Shown: positions 16,565 to 27,740 of the stretch, in pieces
Layout of the letters: each line of letters opens with the position of its first letter
Position numbering within the stretch: the first letter of the stretch is position 1
Assembly: GCA_040756515.1 (NCBI GenBank)
Contig: JBFLYW010000010.1
Span: 1-64,000, forward strand
DNA: 64,000 nucleotides
Direction of reading: 5' to 3'
Origin: DSXH01 sp020724325
GTDB taxonomy: Bacteria > Bacteroidota > Ignavibacteria > Ignavibacteriales > Melioribacteraceae
The notes under the pieces: model-generated
Seen by the model: the letters and a program-made list of their open reading frames with translations, nothing else
What the model was told of the DNA's origin: nothing
Database searches by the model: none
Position numbers and translations under genes: made by a program

Positions 16565-18667
16565 CTAAGCTGATTGAGCCATTTTCTTAGACTGAGATTT
16601 TTCAGTAATTTCGTCCGCTACAGATTTAGGTACTTCTGAATAATGTGAAAATTGCATTGTGTAAATTGCTCTTCCTTGAGTCATTGAGCGCAACGTAGTG
16701 GCATAGCCAAACATTTGTGCTAACGGTACCATTGCCTTAATAACCTGAGCATCTTTCCTAGAATTAAAACCTTCAATTTTACCTCTTCTTGAGTTAAGAT
16801 CGCCCATTACATCGCCAAGATATTCTTCTGGAGTAATTACTTCTACACTCATCATAGGTTCAAGTAAAATTGGATACGCTTTTAAAACACCATTTTTAAA
16901 TCCAATTGCTGCAGCAACTTTAAATGAAATTTCATCAGAATCCACATCATGATACGAACCATCGAATAATTTAACTTTAACATCAACTACAGGGTATCCG
17001 GCAAGCACGCCATTCCTCATGGCGTCATGTAATCCATTTACAATCGGATTAATATATTCTTTCGGAACTGCTCCGCCTACAATTGCATTTTCAAATTCGA
17101 ATCCTTTACCAGGTTCATTTGGGGAAATTTCTAACCATACGTGACCATATTTTCCGCGTCCGCCTGTTTGTTTTACAAATTTACCTTCAGCTTGTACAGA
17201 CTTAGTAATTGTTTCTCTATAAGCCACCTGAGGTTTACCAACATTAGCTTCAACTTTGAATTCTCTTTTCATTCTATCAACCAGGATTTCTAGATGAAGT
17301 TCACCCATTCCGCTAATAAGTGTCTGTCCGGTTTCATCATCAACTTTTACTTTGAATGTCGGATCCTCATCGCTAAGTTTTGAAAGTGATTCAGAAAGTT
17401 TATCTTGATCAGCTTTTGTTTTTGGTTCGATAGCAATCTGAATTACTGGTTCCGGGAAAGCCATTTTTTCTAGAATTATTGCATCTTCTTCCGTGCATAA
17501 AGTATCCCCGGTCTTGGTATATTTTAATCCGATAACTGCTGCAATATCTCCAGCTCTAATTTCATCCATATCTTCACGGTGATTAGCGTGCATCTGCAGA
17601 ATACGACCAACTCTTTCTCTCTTATCACTAACAGAATTAAAAATATACGATCCGGCTTTTAACGTACCGCTATACACTCTAATGAATGTTAATTTACCTA
17701 CATAAGGATCTGTCATAATCTTAAAAGCCAGAGCAGCAAATTTTTCATCAGGATCAATTTTCCTTTCTACATGATCATTTTTATGAACATGATGAGTGGT
17801 AAGATTTCCCAAATCCAGTGGAGATGGCAAAAAATCTACAACTGCATCAAGTAATTTTTGTACACCTTTATTCTTAAATGAAGAGCCGCATAATACAGGA
17901 ATAATTTTCAACTGAATAGTTGCAGCTCTTAAAACTGGTTTAATTTCTTCTTCGGTAATTTCTTTTCCTTCCAGATATTTTTCTAGAAGTGTATCATCAA
18001 CATCAGAAACAGCTTCAAGCATTTGAGTTCTGTACTTTTGAGCAAGCGGCAATAAATCTGCAGGTATCGGAACATCTTCGAAAGTCGTTCCCAAAGTATC
18101 ATCATGAAACATTCTTGCTTTCATCGACATAAGATCAATAAAGCCGTTAAACAATTCTCCATCGCCTACGGGTAATGTAATTGGCACAGCATTGGCACCT
18201 AATTTTTCTTTCATCATTCTAACGGCATTATAGAAATCGGCACCAACGCGATCCATCTTATTTACAAAGGCAATTCTAGGAACGCCATATTTATCGGCTT
18301 GTCTCCATACAGTCTCAGATTGAGGTTCAACACCACCTACGGCACAAAATAATGCTGTTGCCCCATCCAAAACTCTTAATGAACGTTCAACTTCAACTGT
18401 AAAATCGACGTGTCCAGGAGTATCAATTATATTGATCTGATGATTTTTCCAGGAAGTAGTTGTAGCAGCGCTAGTAATAGTAATACCTCTTTCCTTTTCC
18501 TGTTCCATCCAATCCATTGTTGCAGCACCATCATGTACTTCTCCCATTCTATGCAACTTACCGGTATAGTACAAAATTCTTTCTGTAGTTGTTGTTTTCC
18601 CGGCATCGATATGTGCCATAATACCGATGTTTCTAACTTTACTAATATCTACGCGCTTTACTGACAT
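16565..18667 (-). CDS. fusA: Elongation factor G
   Basis: EF-G drives ribosomal translocation. The 700-residue protein begins MSVKRVDISKVRNIGIMAHI. It has GHVDF-type G motifs: AHIDAGKTTTTERIL, DTPGHVDFTVEVERS and FVNKMDRVGAD. Domains II-V follow, with GGRGKYGHVWLEISPNEPGK in domain IV. The open frame runs 35 codons further upstream, but that stretch overlaps rpsG and is not EF-G-like. The ATG at 18667 lies 19 bp after the rpsG stop and has an AAGGAG upstream. Confidence 0.98.
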   Translation of the reverse strand: MSVKRVDISKVRNIGIMAHIDAGKTTTTERILYYTGKLHRMGEVHDGAATMDWMEQEKERGITITSAATTTSWKNHQINIIDTPGHVDFTVEVERSLRVLDGATALFCAVGGVEPQSETVWRQADKYGVPRIAFVNKMDRVGADFYNAVRMMKEKLGANAVPITLPVGDGELFNGFIDLMSMKARMFHDDTLGTTFEDVPIPADLLPLAQKYRTQMLEAVSDVDDTLLEKYLEGKEITEEEIKPVLRAATIQLKIIPVLCGSSFKNKGVQKLLDAVVDFLPSPLDLGNLTTHHVHKNDHVERKIDPDEKFAALAFKIMTDPYVGKLTFIRVYSGTLKAGSYIFNSVSDKRERVGRILQMHANHREDMDEIRAGDIAAVIGLKYTKTGDTLCTEEDAIILEKMAFPEPVIQIAIEPKTKADQDKLSESLSKLSDEDPTFKVKVDDETGQTLISGMGELHLEILVDRMKREFKVEANVGKPQVAYRETITKSVQAEGKFVKQTGGRGKYGHVWLEISPNEPGKGFEFENAIVGGAVPKEYINPIVNGLHDAMRNGVLAGYPVVDVKVKLFDGSYHDVDSDEISFKVAAAIGFKNGVLKAYPILLEPMMSVEVITPEEYLGDVMGDLNSRRGKIEGFNSRKDAQVIKAMVPLAQMFGYATTLRSMTQGRAIYTMQFSHYSEVPKSVADEITEKSQSKKMAQSA

Positions 18668-18686
18668 TAAAACTAAATACTCCTTT

Positions 18687-19154
18687 CTACCATCTAAAAT
18701 GAGCAAAAGCCTTATTCGCTTCTGCCATTCTGTGTGTATCATCTTTCTTTTTAACAGCGTTGCCTTCGCCATTTGCTGCGGCTAATAATTCAGCTGCAAG
18801 TTTTGCAGCCATTGATTTATCTTTTCTATCCCTAGAATAAATTCTAATCCACCTCAAAGCTAAAGCAGTTCTTCTTTCTGGTCTAACTTCCATAGGAACC
18901 TGATAAGTAGCACCTCCAACTCTTCTACTTCTTACTTCAACAAGGGGTTGAACATTCTGAATAGCTTTTTTAAAAACCTCTATGGCAGGTTTTTTTGCTT
19001 TTTGTTCAATCAATGAAAAACTATCATAGACCATGTTTCTTGTAGTTGATTTCTTACCATGCCAGGTAAGGTAATTAATAAGTTTGGAAACCAAAATATC
19101 GTTGTATTTTGGATCCGGTTTTAGAAATCTTTTTTCTGCTCTCTTTTTTCTCAT
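18687..19154 (-). CDS. rpsG: 30S ribosomal protein S7
   Basis: S7 nucleates 30S head assembly. The 155-residue sequence has PDPKYNDILVSKLINYLTWH, EVRSRRVGGATYQVPMEVRP and the C-terminal DDTHRMAEANKAFAHFRW. It lies between rpsL and fusA. Confidence 0.99.
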   Translation of the reverse strand: MRKKRAEKRFLKPDPKYNDILVSKLINYLTWHGKKSTTRNMVYDSFSLIEQKAKKPAIEVFKKAIQNVQPLVEVRSRRVGGATYQVPMEVRPERRTALALRWIRIYSRDRKDKSMAAKLAAELLAAANGEGNAVKKKDDTHRMAEANKAFAHFRW

Positions 19155-19159
19155 AGTAA

Positions 19160-19537
19160 TTATTTAGCTTTTGGTTTTTTGGTTCCATATTTAGATCGAC
19201 CTTTTTTTCTGTCTTCAACTCCACCAGTATCAAGCGTGCCCCTAATAATATGATATCTAACCCCGGGTAAGTCTTTTACTCTACCGCCTCTAATCAACAC
19301 AATGGAATGTTCTTGTAAATTATGCCCTTCACCAGGGATATAGGCAGTAACCTCAATGTGATTTGTTAATCTAACTCTTGCTACTTTTCTCAAAGCTGAA
19401 TTTGGTTTTTTAGGAGTAGTTGTATAAACTCTTGTACAAACACCTCTCTTCTGAGGACAGGCATCTAAAGCAGGTGCTTTATTTTTAGAAGTAACTACTA
19501 CTCTTCCTTTTCTAACCAACTGATTTATCGTTGGCAC
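19160..19537 (-). CDS. rpsL: 30S ribosomal protein S12
   Basis: S12 is a decoding-centre protein. The start MPTINQLVRKGR, the TPKKPNSALRKVARVRLTN loop and GRVKDLPGVRYHIIRGTLDT are diagnostic. The lysine in TPKKPNS, the usual streptomycin-sensitive residue, is present. Length is 125 residues. A 108-bp gap separates it from rpoC; I see no convincing terminator there. Confidence 0.99.
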   Translation of the reverse strand: MPTINQLVRKGRVVVTSKNKAPALDACPQKRGVCTRVYTTTPKKPNSALRKVARVRLTNHIEVTAYIPGEGHNLQEHSIVLIRGGRVKDLPGVRYHIIRGTLDTGGVEDRKKGRSKYGTKKPKAK

Positions 19538-19645
19538 GTAAATTCCTCCGAAAATATTTCATTTTTGATAAAAACTCAGACTTAAAATTTATTGATAATC
19601 AATCCAATTGTCAAGAAATAGCGACTAAATATTTTGAAAAAATCC

Positions 19646-22600
19646 TTAAACAACTTCTTTCTCCTCCACTGTCTCTGGTTTTATACTTGGCTCTTCAATC
19701 GTCTCATCAATAGTTAGTAAAATATTCTTGTATTTTTTTAGCCCTGTTCCAGCCGGAATTAAATGACCCATTACAACATTCTCTTTAAGACCATTTAATG
19801 CATCAACTTTAGCTTCGGTGGCTGCATTTGTTAGTACTTTTGTGGTTTCCTGGAAAGAGGCAGCGGAAATAAAGCTTTCTGTAGATAAAGCGGCATGGGT
19901 AATACCTAGAAGTACGTTATCAAAAGTTGCCGGCTCTGCATCGCGAGATTTCATAGTCTTTTTACCTTTACGGGTAAGTTCGGCATTTATTTCTCTAAAT
20001 TTAGCTTTAGTGATTAATTGCCCGGCTTTGAATTTGGATTGACCTGGGTCCAGTAAATAAACCATGTTTTCAATTCGTTCATTCTCTTCCAATAATCTAT
20101 TTCTATCTACGAGGTCTTCTTCAATAAAGTTTGTATCGCCAGCAGAAATTATTTTAAGTTTCTGTAACATCTGTCTAACTATTACTTCAATGTGTTTATC
20201 ATTAATCTTAACACCTTGCAAACGATACACATCCTGAATTTCATTAACCAGATATTCCTGAACTGCATTAGTCCCTTTTATTTTTACAATATCGTGCGGA
20301 TCCATTGGTCCATCAGTAATTTTTTCTCCAGCGGGAATTTCATCATTTTCCTGAACTAAAATGTGTTTTCCATAGGGTACAGCATAGACCTTTTGAATGG
20401 AACCGTCAAAAGATTCAATAATAATTTCTCTACTTCCTTTTTTGCGAACACCAAATTTTACTCTTCCTTCAATTTCCGAGACAATAGCAGGATCATGAGG
20501 GCTTCTTGCTTCAAATAATTCAGTAACTCTAGGAAGACCGCCAGTAATATCGCGCGTCTTTGCAGTAGCTTTTGAGATTTTTGCTAAAATAGTTCCTGCT
20601 TGAATTTCTTCCCCTTCTTCAACTGCTAAATATGCTCTAGTGGGAATATTGAAAACTTTCTCATTTCCTTTAGAATCCCTTATCGAAATACTTGGAGTAA
20701 GATTCTTATCTTTCGATTCAATTACAACTTTCTGGACGTGGCCAGTTTGTTCATCTGCAACCTGCTGATAAGTAACATTATCTACTAAATCTATGAAAGA
20801 AACTTTTCCAATCATATCAGTAACAATTACAGAATTATATGGATCGTGGTTATACAACGGTTGACCTTTAACAACCTCTTGTTTATTCTCAACCATTAAC
20901 TCAGCGCCATAGGGAATTTCAAATCTCTTAATTTGTCTATCATCTTCGTCATAAATTCCGATGCCACCGCGGCGTCCAATAACAACTTTTACTTTGCCGA
21001 AAGCATCAACTTTTTCAACAAAAGTAATTTTATCAAATTTAACTATACCTGGGACATTAGTTTCGACTTGTGATTGGCTAGCAATGCGTGATGAAGTACC
21101 TCCAAAGTGGAAAGTACGTAGTGTTAGCTGAGTTCCAGGTTCACCGATTGATTGAGCCGCAATTATTCCAACTGCTTCACCATTTTCAACCAACTGCCCA
21201 GTTGTTAAATTTCTGCCATAACATTTTGCACAAACACCTCTTTTGGATTCGCAAGTAAGAACTGTTCTAATATACACCTGATCAATATATGCTTCATCTA
21301 TCTTTTCAGCGATTTGCTCAGTAATCATTTCACCAGTTTCAATTAATAATTCATCAGTTCTTGGGTCATATACATCTTCCTGTGCAGTTCGTCCGGTAAT
21401 TCTTTCAGCAAGTGGTTCTCTTTCTTGCTCAACATCTTTTAATGCTGTTACATAAATACCGCGTATAGTTCCGCAATCTAATTCAGAAATTATAACGTCC
21501 TGAGCAACGTCGCATAATCTGCGGGTCAAATAACCAGCATCAGCCGTTTTCAAGGCAGTATCGGCTAAACCTTTTCTTGCTCCGTGTGTTGAAATAAAAT
21601 ATTCCAGTACAGACAATCCTTCTTTGAAATTAGCAACAATAGGGTTTTCAATTATTTCTCCTGACTGTCCGGTTAAGCTCTTTTGAGGTTTCTGCATTAG
21701 ACCGCGCATACCTGCTAACTGACGCACCTGTTCTTGAGAACCTCTTGCGCCAGAATCGACCATCATATGTAATGAATTAAAGCCGGACTGATCTGTCTTT
21801 AGGCGATCCATCAAAGATTTAGCCACGTTATTTGTTGTAAAAGTCCAAACGTCAATTATTTTATTATATCTTTCGGCATCGGTAATTAGACCCTGCTCAT
21901 GTTCATTTAAGATTCCGTTTACCTTTTTATTCGAATCTTCAATAAGTTTTATTTTTTCATCAGGAATTATCATATCGCTGAAACTAATTGATAATCCGGC
22001 AGCAGTTGCGTATCGATATCCTAATTCTTTAACATCATCAAGGAATTTAGCTGTTACTTCGTTACCAAGTTTCATAAACATCTTGTAAATCAAACCGCTG
22101 AAAATTTTCTTAACTAACAATTCATTTATGAATCCATAACCTTTTGGAACAATTTGATTGAAAATAACACGACCAACCGTAGATTCAATTATTTGATTAT
22201 CAATCTTAAGTTTAATTTTTGCATGGAGGTCTACCGCTTTGGAATTATATGCTATGATTACTTCGTCCATACTGCTGAATATTTTACCTTCTCCTTTTGC
22301 ACCGGCTCTAACTTTTGTTAGATAATAGCACCCAAGAACAATATCCTGGGTAGGGACAACAATTGGTCCGCCATTTTGAGGGGAGAGAATATTATGGCTG
22401 CTTAACATTAGGACAGCAGCTTCCAACTGGGCTTCATAGGAAAGCGGAACGTGAACCGCCATCTGATCGCCATCGAAGTCAGCGTTGAAGGCCGTACAAA
22501 CCATTGGATGCAGCTGAATTGCTTTACCATCAATCAAAATTGGTTGAAATGCTTGAATTCCAAGACGATGCAAAGTAGGTGCTCTATTCAATAACACAGG

Positions 22601-23890
22601 ATGACCATCGATCAGTTTTTCCAAAATTTCCCAAATTGTAGCGTCTTTTCTATCAACAGCTTTTCTAGCACTCTTAACCGTTTTGAAATGACCTCTTTCG
22701 ATCAACTTTCTAATAATAAATGGCTTGAACAATTCAACAGCCATATCTTTGGGCAAACCGCATTGATGTAATTTCAATTCCGGACCAACAACAATAACAG
22801 AACGACCGGAGTAATCGACACGTTTACCTAACAGGTTCTGGCGGAAACGTCCCTGTTTACCTTTTAGCATATCGCTTAAAGATTTTAAAGGGCGATTTCC
22901 GTCGCTACGAACTGCGCTAGCTCTTCTTGAATTATCGAAAAGAGCGTCTACTGCTTCTTGGAGCATTCTCTTTTCGTTACGGAGTATTACTTCGGGTGCT
23001 TTTATGTCAATTAATCTTTTGAGCCGATTGTTACGAATAATTACACGTCTGTAAAGATCATTTAAGTCGCTTGTAGCAAATCTGCCTCCTTCAAGAGGAA
23101 CTAAAGGTCTAAGTTCAGGAGGAATAACAGGAATAACACTAAGAACCATCCACTCAGGTTTGTTTAGCACTTTTTCTTCATACTCTCTAAATGCTTCTAA
23201 AACACGAAGTCTCTTTAGAATATCGCTTCTCTTTTGCTGGGAAGTTTCAACTGCTAACTGAGCTTTTAATTCCTGGAAAGTAATTTCAATATCAGTTTGT
23301 TTAAGAAGTTCTTTTACAGCGTCGCCTCCAATTTTTGCAAGAAATTTTTTGGGATCATCATCATCCAAGGCATCGTTATCATGCGGCAGTGAAGTAGCTA
23401 TTTCATAATATTGATCTTCGGAAATTAGATCTTTCTTACTCAATCCTGTTGGGCCAGGATTAATAACAACATAAGATTCGTAATAAACAATTTTTTCCAG
23501 TTCTTTTGTTGTCATTCCGATAATATTACCAATCTTTGATGGTAACGCTTTAAAGAACCAAATATGAACAACAGGAACAGCAAGAGAAATATGTCCCATT
23601 CTTTCACGGCGAACACTTTTAAGTGTAACCTCAACACCGCAACGATCGCATACAATTCCTTTGTAACGAATACCTTTGTATTTACCGCAAGCACATTCCC
23701 AATCTTTAACAGGACCAAAAATTTTCTCGCAGAATAATCCATCTTTCTCTGGTCTGAACGACCTGTAATTGATTGTTTCCGGTTTAGTAACTTCACCATG
23801 AGATCTTGAAAGTATATCATCCGGACTAGCAAGACTTATAGTGATTTTTTCTATCTGCTTTAGTTTAGTTTCTTGTGTTTTCAATCTCAT
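19646..23890 (-). CDS. rpoC: DNA-directed RNA polymerase subunit beta prime
   Basis: This is the catalytic clamp subunit of RNA polymerase. The active-site motif NADFDGDQMAVHVPL is intact. The N-terminal zinc site appears as CACGKYKGIRYKGIVCDRCG, the second zinc site as CESKRGVCAKCYG, and the bridge/trigger region includes GEPGTQLTLRTFHFGG. Length is 1414 residues, normal for a form without large lineage inserts. It follows rpoB by 44 bp. Confidence 0.99.
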   Translation of the reverse strand: MRLKTQETKLKQIEKITISLASPDDILSRSHGEVTKPETINYRSFRPEKDGLFCEKIFGPVKDWECACGKYKGIRYKGIVCDRCGVEVTLKSVRRERMGHISLAVPVVHIWFFKALPSKIGNIIGMTTKELEKIVYYESYVVINPGPTGLSKKDLISEDQYYEIATSLPHDNDALDDDDPKKFLAKIGGDAVKELLKQTDIEITFQELKAQLAVETSQQKRSDILKRLRVLEAFREYEEKVLNKPEWMVLSVIPVIPPELRPLVPLEGGRFATSDLNDLYRRVIIRNNRLKRLIDIKAPEVILRNEKRMLQEAVDALFDNSRRASAVRSDGNRPLKSLSDMLKGKQGRFRQNLLGKRVDYSGRSVIVVGPELKLHQCGLPKDMAVELFKPFIIRKLIERGHFKTVKSARKAVDRKDATIWEILEKLIDGHPVLLNRAPTLHRLGIQAFQPILIDGKAIQLHPMVCTAFNADFDGDQMAVHVPLSYEAQLEAAVLMLSSHNILSPQNGGPIVVPTQDIVLGCYYLTKVRAGAKGEGKIFSSMDEVIIAYNSKAVDLHAKIKLKIDNQIIESTVGRVIFNQIVPKGYGFINELLVKKIFSGLIYKMFMKLGNEVTAKFLDDVKELGYRYATAAGLSISFSDMIIPDEKIKLIEDSNKKVNGILNEHEQGLITDAERYNKIIDVWTFTTNNVAKSLMDRLKTDQSGFNSLHMMVDSGARGSQEQVRQLAGMRGLMQKPQKSLTGQSGEIIENPIVANFKEGLSVLEYFISTHGARKGLADTALKTADAGYLTRRLCDVAQDVIISELDCGTIRGIYVTALKDVEQEREPLAERITGRTAQEDVYDPRTDELLIETGEMITEQIAEKIDEAYIDQVYIRTVLTCESKRGVCAKCYGRNLTTGQLVENGEAVGIIAAQSIGEPGTQLTLRTFHFGGTSSRIASQSQVETNVPGIVKFDKITFVEKVDAFGKVKVVIGRRGGIGIYDEDDRQIKRFEIPYGAELMVENKQEVVKGQPLYNHDPYNSVIVTDMIGKVSFIDLVDNVTYQQVADEQTGHVQKVVIESKDKNLTPSISIRDSKGNEKVFNIPTRAYLAVEEGEEIQAGTILAKISKATAKTRDITGGLPRVTELFEARSPHDPAIVSEIEGRVKFGVRKKGSREIIIESFDGSIQKVYAVPYGKHILVQENDEIPAGEKITDGPMDPHDIVKIKGTNAVQEYLVNEIQDVYRLQGVKINDKHIEVIVRQMLQKLKIISAGDTNFIEEDLVDRNRLLEENERIENMVYLLDPGQSKFKAGQLITKAKFREINAELTRKGKKTMKSRDAEPATFDNVLLGITHAALSTESFISAASFQETTKVLTNAATEAKVDALNGLKENVVMGHLIPAGTGLKKYKNILLTIDETIEEPSIKPETVEEKEVV

Positions 23891-23934
23891 ATATTTTCTC
23901 CTAAAAATCTGTAATGGACAGATCTTACGGTTGA

Positions 23935-26900
23935 CTAATTAATTTTTATGTCAAGTCCAAGACCTTGTAATTCTTTTATCATAACATTAAAAGCTTCTGG
24001 AATATTTGGCTCGGGAATATTCTCACCTTTAACTATAGCTTCATAAGTCTTGGCTCTACCGGAGACATCATCGCTTTTAACGGTCAATATTTCTTGAAGA
24101 ACATGGGCAGCCCCGTAACCTTCGAGAGCCCAAACTTCCATTTCTCCAAATCTCTGCCCGCCAAACTGGGCTTTGCCGCCAAGTGGCTGTTGAGTAATTA
24201 AAGAATATGGTCCAATGGAACGAGCATGTATTTTATCGTCAACCATGTGACCTAATTTCATCATATATATATATCCGGTTGTAACTTTCTGATGGAATTT
24301 TTCACCGCTTCTGCCGTCATAAAGCCATGTTTTACTTCCATTTGGTAAGCCGGCTTTTTCCAACCATTCTTCTACATCTTTAACAGTTGCACCATCAAAA
24401 ATGGGAGTTTCGAACTTTACTCCAATTTTCTTTCCCACCCATCCTAAAGCCGTTTCATAAAGCTGCCCAAGGTTCATTCGCGATGGTACGCCAAGAGGAT
24501 TTAGAACTATATCTACCGGTGTACCGTCTTCATGATATGGCATATCTTCAACAGGAACAACTTTGGCAACAACACCTTTATTACCATGACGACCTGCCAT
24601 TTTATCACCAACAGAAATTTTTCTTTTCTTAGCAACATATACTTTTGCTAATTGAGTAATACCCGGAGGTAATTCGTCTCCGCTCTGAATTTTTAGTTTT
24701 TCTCGCTTATAATCTTCTTCAATATCCGCCAAAATTGTAAAGTAATTTGAGAAGAGTTGTTTGATTAGTTCATTTGTGTTTTTTCTTTCGAACCAATCCT
24801 TTGTATAATCAAGTTTTGTAATGTCTTCAATATCTTCGAATGTAGAATCTTTAATTGAAGACCCGCTTCTAAGAACTACAGAGCCGTCAAGGTCTCTAAT
24901 TCCTGAAGTTGTTTTTCCTTCAGTAATTCTTGTAAGCTTTTTTACAAGTTTAGAATAATGATCATCTCTCTTCTTCTTAAAGGTAACCTCGAGAGTGTCG
25001 AGTTGTTTCTTTTCCAGTTTTTTAGCTTCAGAATCTTTTTTCTTACGGCTGAATAACCTGGTTTTAATTACCGTTCCTTTTAACCCCGGAGGTGCTTTTA
25101 AGGATGCATCTTTAACATCGCCGGCTTTATCTCCAAATATTGCTTTAAGAAGTTTTTCTTCCGGTGTTGGGTCAGTTTCACCTTTAGGAGTAATTTTGCC
25201 AATTAATATATCACCTTCTTTAACTTCGGCACCTTCTCTAACAATTCCATTTTCATCAAGATCTTTTGTAGCTTCTTCACTTACGTTTGGAATATCACGT
25301 GTAAGTTCTTCTTCGCCGCGTTTTGTTTCTCTAACCTGTAATTCGAATTCTTCAATATGAATTGATGTAAATATATCTTCTGAGACCAATCTTTCACTAA
25401 GTACAATGGCGTCTTCAAAATTATATCCTCTCCAGGGCATGAATGCAACAGAAACATTTCTTCCAAGAGCTAATTCACCTTTTTCAATAGCGGGACCGTC
25501 TGCTAATACATCACCTTTTTTAATTTTTTGTCCGGAAATAACAACAGGTTTTTGAGTAAAACATGTTTCCTGATTAGTACCGGAAAATTTTGTGAGTCGA
25601 TATTCCACTCTTCTTTCATCATCAAAACTTACCAAAGCTTCGGGGCTATTTTCATCAACATCGTATTTAACAATAATTATTTTCGAATCTACAAATTCAA
25701 CCACGCCATTATCTTCTGCAGTAATAATCGAGCGCGAATCTCTGGCGATCTTTTGTTCCATTCCTGTTCCAACAATAGGAGCTTTAGGTCCAAGCAAAGG
25801 AACTGCCTGACGCTGCATATTGGAACCCATAAGTGCTCTGTTAGCATCATCATGTTCAAGGAATGGAATAAGCGCAGCAGCAGAACTTACAATTTGTGCC
25901 GGGGCTACGTCCATGTAATTAACTTCTTCCGGAGTTACAACGGGAAATTCCCCTTTTAATCTACATTTAACTCTATCTAGCATATAACGGTTTTGATCAT
26001 CGAGAGGAGCGTTAGCTTGTGCAATAATGAACTCATCTTCCTGATCAGCACTTAAGTAATCTATACTGCTTGATACTTTTCCTTCTTTAACTTTTCTGTA
26101 AGGCGTCTCTAAAAATCCATAGTTATTAACACGTGTAAAAATTGTAAGCGAAGAGATCAACCCGATATTTGGACCTTCAGGTGTTTCGATAGGACATAAG
26201 CGACCATAATGCGAATGATGAACGTCGCGGACTTCGAATCCAGCTCTTTCGCGTGTTAATCCGCCAGGTCCTAAGGCAGAGACTCTTCTTTTATGTGTAA
26301 GTTCGGACAATGGATTTGTTTGATCCATAAATTGTGATAACTGATTAGTTCCGAAAAATGCATTGATAACACTGCTTATTGTTCTTGCGTTAACTAAATC
26401 TTGCGGCTGCATATTTTCGTTATCACGCATATTCATACGTTCTTTAATAGTTCGCGCCATTCGTGCAAGTCCTACATTGTACTGCTGCATTAATTGTTCG
26501 CCAACAGTTCTAACTCTTCTATTACCTAAATGGTCTATATCATCAACGCTAACATTTCCGATTTTCAGCTTTATAATATTCTTCATTATAGCAATAATGT
26601 CTTCAACAGTTAATACACGTGTCTTTTCATCAACATTCAAACCTAATTTATCATTCATCCTAAATCTGCCAACGTCACCAAGATCATATCTCTTATCATT
26701 AAAAAATAATTTATCAATCAATCCAATAGCTGTATCTACATCCGGTGCTTCACCAGAGCGTAACTGACGATAGATAGCGTATAATGCTTCTTCTCTAGTT
26801 TTTGAAATATCTTTTTTAAGTGTATTTATTATAAGGTCTTGTTCAATTGTGGTTTCCGAACTCAACAGTTGAATTCTTTGAACAGAAGATCTCTTAATAC

Positions 26901-27714
26901 TTGTAATTACTTCTTCAGTTAATTCCGAATCTTTTGATGCATAAATTTCACCTGTATGTAAATCAATTACGTCGTTGGCTACAATTCTGCCAGTGTGTTT
27001 ATCCACACTTAGCTGCTTGCTGGTAATTTCTTCAATCAGATCGAACAGATTTAGAATTTGCTCGTCTGTTTCATAACCGAGAGCTCTTAGTAATGTTGTA
27101 GATGGAAATTTTTTACGGCGGTCTATGTACACATAAAGAACATTATTTATGTCTGTAGCAAATTCAACCCACGAACCTCTAAAAGGAATAATTCTTGCAG
27201 AATAAATTGGAGTTCCGTTAGGATGTAATGTTTGGGCAAATGCAACTCCCGGTGAACGATGTAATTGGTTTACTATAACTCTTTCTGCACCATTTATAAT
27301 AAATGTTCCTCTTCCAGTCATAAAAGGAAGATTTCCAAGGTAAACCTCCTGCTCAACTGTATTAACGTACTCACCTGTTTCATCATCTTTGGTTGATAAC
27401 CGGAGTTTTGCTTTTAGTGGCGCCGAATACGTAAGTCCGCGTTCTTCACATTCTGGAATTGAAAAACGCGGTTTCTCAATATAATATTCTATAAAATCTA
27501 ATCTATAAAATTCCTTGTTATCAAGAATAGGAAAATTTTGATTGAACACGGATTGCAAGCCTTTGTTATCCCGTTCCGATGGCTGAACTTTTACTTGAAG
27601 AAAATCTTCAAAAGATTCCAACTGTATATTCAAAAGATCCGGAACTTTCATTGCAGAAATAATTGAAGAGAAAGTTATTCTTCCGTTACTTTTGTTAATT
27701 TTTGTTTTTTCCAA
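23935..27714 (-). CDS. rpoB: DNA-directed RNA polymerase subunit beta
   Basis: Beta forms half of the RNA polymerase active cleft. The rifampicin-binding region SQFMDQTNPLSELTHKRRVS followed by ALGPGGLTRERAGFEVRDVH is conserved and carries no common resistance change that I can see. The C-terminal EMEVWALEGYGAAHVLQEIL is present. Length is 1259 residues. It follows rplL across a hairpin attenuator region. Confidence 0.99.
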   Translation of the reverse strand: MEKTKINKSNGRITFSSIISAMKVPDLLNIQLESFEDFLQVKVQPSERDNKGLQSVFNQNFPILDNKEFYRLDFIEYYIEKPRFSIPECEERGLTYSAPLKAKLRLSTKDDETGEYVNTVEQEVYLGNLPFMTGRGTFIINGAERVIVNQLHRSPGVAFAQTLHPNGTPIYSARIIPFRGSWVEFATDINNVLYVYIDRRKKFPSTTLLRALGYETDEQILNLFDLIEEITSKQLSVDKHTGRIVANDVIDLHTGEIYASKDSELTEEVITSIKRSSVQRIQLLSSETTIEQDLIINTLKKDISKTREEALYAIYRQLRSGEAPDVDTAIGLIDKLFFNDKRYDLGDVGRFRMNDKLGLNVDEKTRVLTVEDIIAIMKNIIKLKIGNVSVDDIDHLGNRRVRTVGEQLMQQYNVGLARMARTIKERMNMRDNENMQPQDLVNARTISSVINAFFGTNQLSQFMDQTNPLSELTHKRRVSALGPGGLTRERAGFEVRDVHHSHYGRLCPIETPEGPNIGLISSLTIFTRVNNYGFLETPYRKVKEGKVSSSIDYLSADQEDEFIIAQANAPLDDQNRYMLDRVKCRLKGEFPVVTPEEVNYMDVAPAQIVSSAAALIPFLEHDDANRALMGSNMQRQAVPLLGPKAPIVGTGMEQKIARDSRSIITAEDNGVVEFVDSKIIIVKYDVDENSPEALVSFDDERRVEYRLTKFSGTNQETCFTQKPVVISGQKIKKGDVLADGPAIEKGELALGRNVSVAFMPWRGYNFEDAIVLSERLVSEDIFTSIHIEEFELQVRETKRGEEELTRDIPNVSEEATKDLDENGIVREGAEVKEGDILIGKITPKGETDPTPEEKLLKAIFGDKAGDVKDASLKAPPGLKGTVIKTRLFSRKKKDSEAKKLEKKQLDTLEVTFKKKRDDHYSKLVKKLTRITEGKTTSGIRDLDGSVVLRSGSSIKDSTFEDIEDITKLDYTKDWFERKNTNELIKQLFSNYFTILADIEEDYKREKLKIQSGDELPPGITQLAKVYVAKKRKISVGDKMAGRHGNKGVVAKVVPVEDMPYHEDGTPVDIVLNPLGVPSRMNLGQLYETALGWVGKKIGVKFETPIFDGATVKDVEEWLEKAGLPNGSKTWLYDGRSGEKFHQKVTTGYIYMMKLGHMVDDKIHARSIGPYSLITQQPLGGKAQFGGQRFGEMEVWALEGYGAAHVLQEILTVKSDDVSGRAKTYEAIVKGENIPEPNIPEAFNVMIKELQGLGLDIKIN

Positions 27715-27740
27715 ACCTAACCTCCAATATTTTTATTAGG

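Noticed and set aside
18668..18772. A 35-residue N-terminal extension of EF-G
   Set aside because: It overlaps rpsG in another frame and has no similarity to EF-G; the ATG at 18667 gives the canonical start.
19538..19645. A terminator or promoter between rpoC and rpsL
   Set aside because: Only a short palindrome (ATTGATAATCAAT) is present; it has neither stem strength nor a T-tract.
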